DNA of 5,430 nt from Candidatus Fibrimonadales bacterium (GTDB taxonomy: Bacteria > Fibrobacterota > Fibrobacteria > Fibrobacterales > Fibrobacteraceae): assembly GCA_009777135.1 (NCBI GenBank), contig WRMM01000161.1:1-5430 (forward strand), written 5' to 3'. Numbering within the stretch: position 1 is the first letter of the stretch; each line of letters opens with the position of its first letter. This document shows, piece by piece, positions 1 to 4,780 of the stretch. A program made the position numbers and the translations under genes. The notes beneath the pieces are model-generated. The model worked only from the letters and a program-made list of their open reading frames with translations, did no database searches and was not told the origin of the DNA.

Positions 1-2
1 AT

Positions 3-158
3 TTTGACTGGCGCGAATGCGAATATGCCGAAATTGCCTTAGGGGAAGCCTTAACCCAAGACATTTACGGCTGGCAACCCGACTTTTGGACTCTTTTTGA
101 AAGAGAAACGGAAAATGCGGATGTATGCGGGTTGACGGTGGTGGCATCCTACTTCTAA
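3..158 (+). CDS. 3' end of an unidentified gene (partial)
   Basis: An open frame enters from the left edge and gives 51 residues before a TAA stop at 156-158. The fragment is acidic and rich in aromatics (three Trp, three Tyr), beginning FDWRECEYAEIALGEAL and ending CGLTVVASYF. I see no motif, signal or membrane segment that identifies a family, so no function is assigned. The other two forward frames close within the first 45 bases. This, together with the protein-like composition, is the support for a real coding end. The stop lies one base before the left end of the repeat at 160-226, so any terminator for this gene would have to lie inside that repeat. It could also be a chance open frame, since only 156 bases are visible. 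Confidence 0.5.
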   Translation, partial: FDWRECEYAEIALGEALTQDIYGWQPDFWTLFERETENADVCGLTVVASYF

Positions 159-172
159 CTATAGTAATGCTG

Positions 173-189
173 ATTAAGTAAAACTTAAT
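173..189 (+). repeat. Perfect 7 bp inverted repeat with 3 nt loop
   Basis: ATTAAGT (173-179), loop AAA (180-182), ACTTAAT (183-189). The stem is AT-rich and no T-run follows, so it is a poor intrinsic terminator for the gene ending at 158. It is best explained as part of the surrounding repeat: the larger element has GATTAAGTCGTTTT at one end and AAAACGACTTAATC at the other, and joining these with the middle deleted would give this hairpin. Confidence 0.6.
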
Positions 190-194
190 GTTCC

Positions 195-225
195 TTGTCC
201 CAGCGGAGTTAATAGTATTTACTAT
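195..225 (+). promoter_or_regulatory. Possible ctpA promoter inside the repeat element
   Basis: TTGTCC (195-200) is a 4/6 match to a sigma-70 type -35. It is followed after 19 bp by TACTAT (220-225), a reasonable -10 hexamer. The -10 would lie only 11 bases before the ATG at 237, so the transcript would have almost no leader. This agrees with the lack of a Shine-Dalgarno sequence at normal distance; the nearest GGAG (205-208) is too far upstream. ATAGTA-TT-TACTAT (212-225) is also a perfect 6 bp inverted repeat and could be an operator or simply the repeat terminus. The call rests on hexamer resemblance only, and the spacing is longer than ideal. Confidence 0.22.
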
Positions 226-236
226 ATTCATTATCT

Positions 237-1985
237 ATGAAATCTATCAAACTTTCGCTGTTTTTTATATTCGTTTTCTTTGCCATATTCACTGCCTGCG
301 GAAAACCATCTGCTGCTGCTAAAGGCTCAAGCGACTTTTACGAAGAAGTTTCACGACTGAACAAGTTTCTTTCCGAAATAAACCGGAGATACGTTGAAGA
401 AGTAGATCCAAAGGAAATAACAGAAGCCGCCATAAGCGGAATACGCTCCGTGCTAGACCCCAATACTACGCTCATGAACCCAGAAGCCAACGAAAACCTA
501 AAGCTTGCAACGGAGGGTGAATTTGGCGGAATAGGCATTACCATAGGCATTAGAGGCAATATGCTCACAGTGGTTTCTCCAATGGTAGGAACTCCCGCAT
601 ACAGGCTTGGCATAAAGGCAGGCGACAGAATAACCCAGATTGACGGCAAACCTACAAAAGATTGGAACGTGGACGAAGCCGTTAGCAAACTGCGCGGAAA
701 AATCGGAACCGATGTCACGGTCACAATAGCGCGCGAGGGAATGGTAGCGCCGTTTGATGTAACCATCACAAGGGCAAAAATTGTGATTCACGCAGTTGCA
801 TTTGCAGAAATGCTAGACAAAGACATAGGCTACATACAGCTGATTACCTTTAGCCAAAAAACAGCTAGCGAGCTGGAAGAGTCTATCAGCAAACTGAAAA
901 AACAAGGCATGAAAAAACTGATATTGGATTTGCGCACCAACCCCGGCGGGCTTTTGAACCAAGCCGTAGAGGTCAGCGAATTATTTTCAAAAAAAGGAGA
1001 CCTCATAGTAAGCGCAAGAGACAACAGGCGCGACCATAATATAAATGTTGAATACAGAGCAAAAAGAAACGGCATTATAGGCAATGATATTCCAATTGCC
1101 GTGCTTGTAAATCAAGGAACGGCAAGCGCTGCGGAAATTGTTTCTGGATATTTGCAAGACCATGACAGGGCAATAGTGGTAGGCAAGCAAACATTTGGCA
1201 AGGGAAGCGTTCAAACAGTTTTTCAGCAAAACAGCGACGGAAGTGCTCCAAAAATTACCACGGCTTTTTATTACTTGCCATTTGGCAGATGCATCAACAA
1301 ACCGGAAATGGGAATAAAAGGGCACTCACGCAGCGCCAATACAGAAACCGAAGACTCTGCCCCCGCAGACACCGTTGCAAAAGATACTGCTGCGCGCGAT
1401 ATTTTCTACACAGCAGGCGGAAGAAAAATGTATGGCGATGGCGGCATAACTCCAGATGTTGATATAGAACTGAAAGCTGTCCCTTGGATTGCCCAAGTTA
1501 AGGAGAGGATGTCTCTCTACTTTCGCTTTGCCATTAAATACGGTTCCCAGCTTGGAGATGCAGCTTCAAAAATAGATTCCACCTGGCAAATTCCAGATAC
1601 CGTGTTCACATCTTTTAAAACTTTTTACGAAGCAGACACCAATTTTGCAAAAATAAAAAGCCCAGCTCAGATAAAAACAGATGAATTGGAAGAAGTTTTG
1701 ATAAGAGAGCAAAATGTTATTTTTGGCGACACTTCAAAAGTTTTGAAAGATTCCTTGCTTGCGATTGAAATTGCAAATATGCGCACTGCTCTTGTAAAAA
1801 GAAACGAGACTCAAGCTATTGAGATTAAAAATTATAGTTTGAATGCAATTAAAAGAGAGTTGATAGCCGCCGCGCAAGGCGATGAAGCGCGCATTGCATG
1901 GATGCTCAGAGAAGATGTTCAGCTTGCGGAGGCATTGAAATATCTGCGCAGCGACTCGCTTTACAAAAGCAAAGTGAAAAAATAA
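237..1985 (+). CDS. ctpA: C-terminal processing peptidase, S41 family (CtpA/Prc-like), predicted lipoprotein
   Basis: This is a serine protease that would act in the periplasm and cleave proteins near their C-termini. Residues 1-21 are a signal peptide: MKSIK, a hydrophobic stretch rich in Phe/Ile, then FTAC, with Cys21 as the likely lipidated residue (Phe at -3 is slightly atypical of a lipobox). A PDZ domain spans about 92-180, with the GGIGITIG peptide-binding loop at 97-104 and GIKAGDRITQIDG. The S41 core follows at about 185-350, with DLRTNPGGLL (231-240), VNQGTASAAEI and QTFGKGSVQ. By spacing against E. coli Prc (Ser430, Asp441, Lys455), the catalytic pair is Ser297 and Lys322, with Asp308 and Glu300 also kept, so the enzyme should be active. 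A polar Ala/Thr/Asp-rich insert at about 363-388 precedes GGITPDV. A charged, helix-prone tail of about 170 residues (413-582) makes it longer than classical CtpA (roughly 400). The ATG at 237 is chosen because it starts the signal peptide. The stop overlaps the mlaE start. The family call is firm; the substrate is unknown. Confidence 0.95.
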   Translation: MKSIKLSLFFIFVFFAIFTACGKPSAAAKGSSDFYEEVSRLNKFLSEINRRYVEEVDPKEITEAAISGIRSVLDPNTTLMNPEANENLKLATEGEFGGIGITIGIRGNMLTVVSPMVGTPAYRLGIKAGDRITQIDGKPTKDWNVDEAVSKLRGKIGTDVTVTIAREGMVAPFDVTITRAKIVIHAVAFAEMLDKDIGYIQLITFSQKTASELEESISKLKKQGMKKLILDLRTNPGGLLNQAVEVSELFSKKGDLIVSARDNRRDHNINVEYRAKRNGIIGNDIPIAVLVNQGTASAAEIVSGYLQDHDRAIVVGKQTFGKGSVQTVFQQNSDGSAPKITTAFYYLPFGRCINKPEMGIKGHSRSANTETEDSAPADTVAKDTAARDIFYTAGGRKMYGDGGITPDVDIELKAVPWIAQVKERMSLYFRFAIKYGSQLGDAASKIDSTWQIPDTVFTSFKTFYEADTNFAKIKSPAQIKTDELEEVLIREQNVIFGDTSKVLKDSLLAIEIANMRTALVKRNETQAIEIKNYSLNAIKRELIAAAQGDEARIAWMLREDVQLAEALKYLRSDSLYKSKVKK

Positions 1986-2767
1986 TGGCGAGCAATTCCA
2001 TAATAATTGAGCCGCTTGGCAGATTTGTGCGACGCGGGTTTGGAAGAACGCTCCGCTATTTTATGTTTATTCTGGAATCGCTAAGAAATGTTTTTGCCGC
2101 TGTGCAATGCCATCACCTAACCGTTGAGCAAATGCACCGCATAGGCATAACCAGCATTCCGCTGGTGGCCACAACTTCTATTTTCACAGGCAGCATAATG
2201 AGCTGGCAATTAACCTACCAATTCGCAGACATGATTCCTTTGACATACGTTGGAATGGCTGTGGGAAAATCAGTTATGACAGAGCTTGCTCCAATTTTAA
2301 CCGCTATGGTTTTAGCCGGGCGCGTGGGTGCTTCTATGTGTTCCGAGCTTGGCACAATGGCTGTAACGGAACAGTTGGATGCCTATAATGTTTTGGGAAT
2401 GAACCCATATAAATTCTTGATTGTTCCTCGCATCACCGCTGCTATTATAATGCTTCCCATTCTAACAATTTTGAGTATTTTTGTTGGTCTTTTGGGCGGA
2501 TATGTGGTTGCTTATTTATATAAAGACGTTAGTTTTCACATGTTTTTTTCTGGGGTTCGTTTAAGCTATAAAGACTGGGATTTTATGGTTGGCTTGATAA
2601 AAGCAAGTTTATTTGGATATTTTATTTCGGGTTATGCCTGCTATTTTGGCTACTACACTATAAACGGCGCAGAAGGCGTTGGCAAAAGCACAAAAGCAAC
2701 CGTGGTGTTCAGCATGACTTCAATTTTGATAGGCGGATTTGCGCTGTCTAAGATATTGCTGATATAA
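1985..2767 (+). CDS. mlaE: MlaE-family phospholipid transport permease
   Basis: This is the integral inner-membrane permease of an MCE-type ABC system that moves phospholipids between inner and outer membranes. It normally works with an MlaF ATPase and an MlaD-type MCE protein. The 260-residue length equals that of E. coli MlaE. The family signature is intact: ELAPILTAMVLAGRVGAS at 100-117, SELGTMAVTEQLDA to 133, then VPRITAAIIMLP. The C-terminal GYACYFGYYTINGAEGVGKS region (216-235) precedes a last hydrophobic helix. Hydrophobic segments lie at about 55-72, 147-178, 203-224 and 238-260. The ATG at 1985 is chosen over an in-frame ATG at 1898: it gives the family's normal length and sits in a TAATG overlap with the ctpA stop, which implies translational coupling. 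The extra 29 residues from 1898 are soluble and buried in ctpA. No mlaF or mlaD follows; a repeat element begins 9 bp after the stop. Partner subunits must be encoded elsewhere. Confidence 0.95.
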   Translation: MASNSIIIEPLGRFVRRGFGRTLRYFMFILESLRNVFAAVQCHHLTVEQMHRIGITSIPLVATTSIFTGSIMSWQLTYQFADMIPLTYVGMAVGKSVMTELAPILTAMVLAGRVGASMCSELGTMAVTEQLDAYNVLGMNPYKFLIVPRITAAIIMLPILTILSIFVGLLGGYVVAYLYKDVSFHMFFSGVRLSYKDWDFMVGLIKASLFGYFISGYACYFGYYTINGAEGVGKSTKATVVFSMTSILIGGFALSKILLI

Positions 2768-2804
2768 GTTTTTTCTATAGTGAGCACTGATTAACTCAAT
2801 GCTT

Positions 2805-2834
2805 GGGTATGGGGTATAGGGTTTGGGGTATGGG
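2805..2834 (+). repeat. G-rich heptanucleotide tandem array (GGGTATG type)
   Basis: There are 4.3 units in strict 7 nt register: GGGTATG, GGGTATA, GGGTTTG, GGGTATG, GG. The units vary only at positions 5 and 7. Five runs of three or four G separated by 3-4 nt fit the canonical G-quadruplex pattern on the + strand, which is also the RNA strand if mlaE transcription reads through. The array is complementary to 2887-2924. In the best register, 24 nt pair with a single mismatch; in the register set by the element ends, 26 of 30 positions match. The last GGG also forms the base of the terminator-like stem at 2832-2852. Confidence 0.85.
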
Positions 2835-2857
2835 CAATGCTAAAACATGCCCTTTTT
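2832..2857 (+). terminator. Candidate Rho-independent terminator of the ctpA-mlaE unit
   Basis: GGGCAATG (2832-2839) can pair with CATGCCC (2846-2852) over 7 bp with one bulged A (2837), closing a six-base loop CTAAAA (2840-2845). The stem is followed at once by TTTTT (2853-2857). The GC-rich base next to a U-tract and the position 65 bp after the mlaE stop fit an intrinsic terminator on the + strand. The opposite strand has no T-run after the hairpin, so it would act in one direction only. The bulge and the short U-tract make strength uncertain. The structure lies inside the repeat element and shares its first three G with the G-rich array. Confidence 0.5.
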
Positions 2858-2864
2858 AGCGAAT

Positions 2865-2936
2865 TTAAGTCGTTTTTTGTAAAATTCCCCATACCCTATA
2901 CCCCATACCCCATACCCCAAACCCAAAACGACTTAA
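2865..2936 (+). repeat. Perfect 12 bp inverted repeat enclosing the C-rich array
   Basis: TTAAGTCGTTTT (2865-2876) and AAAACGACTTAA (2925-2936) are exact reverse complements. They are separated by 48 bp that contain the whole C-rich heptamer array. The right arm overlaps the right terminal repeat of the element, so this inner hairpin and pairing of the two outer ends cannot form together. The left terminal repeat lacks the GTCGTTTT extension, and the internal copy at 2865 may be the remnant of a second, nested or truncated element end. Confidence 0.75.
2887..2924 (-). repeat. C-rich heptanucleotide tandem array (CCCCATA type on the + strand)
   Basis: There are 5.4 units in strict 7 nt register on the + strand: CCCCATA, CCCTATA, CCCCATA, CCCCATA, CCCCAAA, CCC. 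Read on the minus strand it is the same GGGTATG-type repeat as 2805-2834, in opposite orientation, with six G-runs fitting a G-quadruplex pattern. Reading through it in the aldolase frame gives a Pro/Tyr-rich peptide (FPIPYTPYPIPQTQ), which is an artefact of the repeat and not part of the enzyme. Confidence 0.85.
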
Positions 2937-2970
2937 TCAGCGATTACTATATTCCCTCAAAACACTTAAA

Positions 2971-2975
2971 AGAGG
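2971..2975 (+). promoter_or_regulatory. Shine-Dalgarno site that fixes the aldolase start
   Basis: AGAGG, preceded by AAA, stands 5 nt before the ATG at 2981. It is the clearest ribosome binding site in the window. It supports 2981 rather than the in-frame ATG at 2837, which lies inside the repeat element and has no such site. The first aldolase residues conserved in the family follow directly from 2981. Confidence 0.7.
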
Positions 2976-2980
2976 TCTCT

Positions 2981-3979
2981 ATGGCAATATCATATAAAGA
3001 ACTTGGCCTTGTGAATACAAAGGCTATGTTCGCTGACGCTATAAAAAACGGCTATGCAGTTCCGGCATACAACTTCAACAATTTGGAACAAATGCAGGCT
3101 ATAATACAGGCTTGCGTGGAAACCAAAAGCCCAGTTATTTTGCAGGTTTCAAGCGGCGCGCGCAAATACGCAAACCAGAACTTGCTGAAAAACATGGCAA
3201 AAGGCGCTGTGGAATATGCCAAGGAACTTGGCTGCAGCATTCCAATCGCTTTGCACCTTGACCACGGAGATACCTTTGAACTCTGCAAAGACTGCATAGA
3301 TACCGGCTTTAGCTCCGTTATGATAGACGGCAGCCATCACCCTTATGAAAAAAATGTTGAATTAACCAAAAAAGTTGTTGAATACGCACATGCGCACGAT
3401 GTTACCGTTGAAGGCGAGCTAGGCGTGCTGGCTGGCGTGGAAGATGACGTTGTAGCAGAGCATTCCACATATACGCAGCCCGAAGAAGTTCAGGATTTTG
3501 TTAGCAAAACAGGCGTTGATTCCCTTGCTATCTCCATTGGCACAAGCCATGGCCGCGCTAAATTCAAACCCGAGCAGTGCACCCGCAGCCCAGATGGCGT
3601 TTTGATTCCGCCTCCGCTCCGCTTTGATATTTTGGAAGAAATTGAAAAAAGACTGCCCGGCTTTCCGATTGTTCTGCACGGCGCATCTTCAGTTCCGCAC
3701 GAATATGTTGAACTCATTGAAAAATTCGGTGGCAAAATTCCCAATTCCGTTGGCATTCCAGAAGAGCAGTTGCGCAGAGCGGCAAAGAGCGCTGTTTGCA
3801 AAATCAACATTGATTCCGATGGACGTTTGGCAATGACCGCACTTATTCGCAAAGTATTCGCTGAAGTTCCCGATGAGTTTGACCCACGCAAATATCTTGG
3901 CCCAGCGCGCGACGAACTAAAAAAGATGTATGCAGGCAAGAACAAAAACGTTTTGGGTTCAGCTAGCGCTGTGAAGTAA
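2981..3979 (+). CDS. fba: Class II fructose-1,6-bisphosphate aldolase
   Basis: This cytoplasmic zinc enzyme interconverts fructose-1,6-bisphosphate with dihydroxyacetone phosphate and glyceraldehyde-3-phosphate in glycolysis and gluconeogenesis. The protein has 332 residues, within the normal class II range. Visible motifs in order: YAVPAYNFNN (25-34), HLDHGD (92-97) with catalytic Asp94 and zinc ligand His95, MIDGSHHPYEKNV (114-126), VEGELGVLAGVEDDV (143-157), SIGTSHGRAKF (185-195) with His190 as second zinc ligand, VLHGASSVP (231-239) with His233 as third, and KINIDSDGRLA (274-284) for phosphate binding. Residue roles are assigned by alignment to E. coli FbaA (Asp109, His110, His226, His264). 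The GELGVLAGVEDDV form is typical of the subgroup found in Bacteroides and Treponema rather than of E. coli FbaA. All key residues are present. It is transcribed from downstream of the repeat element and abuts thyA. Confidence 0.96.
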   Translation: MAISYKELGLVNTKAMFADAIKNGYAVPAYNFNNLEQMQAIIQACVETKSPVILQVSSGARKYANQNLLKNMAKGAVEYAKELGCSIPIALHLDHGDTFELCKDCIDTGFSSVMIDGSHHPYEKNVELTKKVVEYAHAHDVTVEGELGVLAGVEDDVVAEHSTYTQPEEVQDFVSKTGVDSLAISIGTSHGRAKFKPEQCTRSPDGVLIPPPLRFDILEEIEKRLPGFPIVLHGASSVPHEYVELIEKFGGKIPNSVGIPEEQLRRAAKSAVCKINIDSDGRLAMTALIRKVFAEVPDEFDPRKYLGPARDELKKMYAGKNKNVLGSASAVK

Positions 3980-4774
3980 ATGCAAAGCTATTTGGACTTG
4001 CTCAAAGAAGTAAAAGAAAACGGCGTTGAAAAAAGCGACCGCACCGGCACGGGCACTTGGAGCGTTTTCGGGCGGCAAATTCGCTTTGATTTGAGCGAAG
4101 GATTCCCGCTTGTTACAACGAAAAAAATCTATTGGAAAGGCGTTGCTGTTGAATTGCTTTGGTTTTTGCGAGGCGATACCAACACAAAGTTTCTGAAAGA
4201 CCACAACGTTGGCATTTGGGATGAATGGCAAGATGAAAACGGCGATTTGGGACCTGTGTACGGCGCGCAGTGGCGCAGCTGGCAAAGCGCAAGCGGAAAA
4301 AAAATAGACCAAATTTCCGAGTTGCTTAATTCTTTGAAAAATAATCCAGATAGCCGCCGCCATATAGTATGCGCTTGGAATGTTGGCGAAATAGATAAAA
4401 TGGCTTTGCCTCCATGCCACTGCCTCTTTCAATTTTACGTTGCAAACAACAAACTTAGCTGCCAGCTTTACCAACGCTCCGCAGATATATTTTTGGGCGT
4501 TCCTTTTAACATTGCAAGCTATTCCCTGCTAACCTTGATGCTTTGCCAAGTGCTTGGCTACGAACCTGGCGAATATGTGCACACATTCGGAGATTTGCAC
4601 CTATACAAAAATCACTTGGAGCAAGCCGAGCTGCAACTCTCAAGAGAACCCAAACCCTTGCCCAAATTGAAAATCAACTCAGAAATAAAAAACCTCTTTG
4701 ATTTTAAATTTGAAGATTTTATTTTAGAAAACTACAACCCCTGGCCCGCGATAAAAGCAGACGTAGCTGTGTGA
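3980..4774 (+). CDS. thyA: Thymidylate synthase
   Basis: This enzyme methylates dUMP to dTMP using 5,10-methylenetetrahydrofolate and releases dihydrofolate. The product is 264 residues, the same length as E. coli ThyA, and aligns without visible gaps. Nucleophile Cys146 lies in ALPPCHCLF. Phosphate-binding arginines are Arg21 (SDRTGTGT), Arg126/Arg127 (DSRRH) and Arg166 (CQLYQRSAD). Asp169, Asn177, His207 and Tyr209 (GDLHLY) of the dUMP site are also present, and the C-terminus ends DVAV, like PVAI in E. coli. ATG follows the aldolase TAA with no spacer (TAAATG) and no Shine-Dalgarno is seen, so translation is probably coupled to fba. No dihydrofolate reductase gene, a common neighbour, is present in the window. 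The gene ends 6 bp from the convergent minus-strand gene with no clear terminator between them. Confidence 0.98.
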   Translation: MQSYLDLLKEVKENGVEKSDRTGTGTWSVFGRQIRFDLSEGFPLVTTKKIYWKGVAVELLWFLRGDTNTKFLKDHNVGIWDEWQDENGDLGPVYGAQWRSWQSASGKKIDQISELLNSLKNNPDSRRHIVCAWNVGEIDKMALPPCHCLFQFYVANNKLSCQLYQRSADIFLGVPFNIASYSLLTLMLCQVLGYEPGEYVHTFGDLHLYKNHLEQAELQLSREPKPLPKLKINSEIKNLFDFKFEDFILENYNPWPAIKADVAV

Positions 4775-4780
4775 TAAACA

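Larger units (their letters stand above)
160..226 (+). mobile_element. Short repeat element with inverted ends, small relative of the 2776-2951 element
   Basis: The left end reads TATAGTAAT then GCTGATTAAGT (160-179). This is identical to the reverse complement of 2931-2951 except for one missing base. The right end (207-226) reads AGTTAATAGTATTTACTATA. Its reverse complement matches the left end at about 14 of 20 positions, so the unit is a miniature terminal-inverted-repeat element of 67 bp. There is no coding capacity and no G-rich heptamer core. Instead the left end runs into a 7 bp hairpin at 173-189. That hairpin looks like the inner parts of two ends brought together by loss of the core. 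The element fills most of the 78 bp between the upstream stop codon and the ctpA start. The termini begin and end with TA, so a TA target duplication is possible, but nothing visible proves transposition. Confidence 0.5.
2776..2951 (+). mobile_element. MITE-like element with terminal inverted repeats and opposed heptanucleotide arrays
   Basis: The left end, TATAGTGAGC then ACTGATTAACTC (2776-2797), matches the reverse complement of the right end (2930-2951) at 18 of 22 positions. Inside, from left to right, are a G-rich heptamer array (2805-2834), a terminator-like hairpin (2832-2857), a segment containing TTAAGTCGTTTT (2865-2876), and a C-rich heptamer array (2887-2924) followed by AAAACGACTTAA (2925-2936). 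There is no coding capacity. TTC stands just outside both ends (2773-2775 and 2952-2954) and could be a 3 bp target duplication. Alternatively the TA at each terminus could be a TA duplication of the IS630/mariner kind. The same ends recur at 160-226, so this is a dispersed family rather than a chance palindrome. It fills nearly the whole mlaE-fba gap. A non-mobile intergenic repeat of the REP/BIME sort is the main alternative. Confidence 0.6.

Noticed and set aside
338..1325. Several 84-143 codon minus-strand frames opposite ctpA
   Set aside because: They overlap each other and the firmly identified S41 peptidase, and none shows a protein family pattern.
1898..1984. Upstream ATG giving a 289-residue MlaE
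   Set aside because: It overlaps the well-supported ctpA frame by 88 bases. The start at 1985 gives exactly the normal 260-residue length with a TAATG coupling overlap.
2805..2924. CRISPR array
   Set aside because: The units are 7 nt, contiguous and without spacers, and the two arrays face opposite directions. No cas gene is present.
2837..2980. In-frame 48-residue N-terminal extension of the aldolase from an ATG at 2837
   Set aside because: The extension is translated repeat element (FPIPYTPYPIPQTQ comes from the C-rich heptamers), has no ribosome binding site, and lies outside the family's length. AGAGG sits 5 nt before the ATG at 2981.
3490..3945. 151-codon open frame on the minus strand opposite the aldolase gene
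   Set aside because: It lies wholly inside a highly conserved gene on the other strand, has no recognisable domain, and its composition follows the complement of aldolase codons.
3959..4474. 171-codon open frame on the minus strand opposite thyA
   Set aside because: It is a shadow of the thyA codons; no motif, no ribosome binding site, and the thyA frame is certain.
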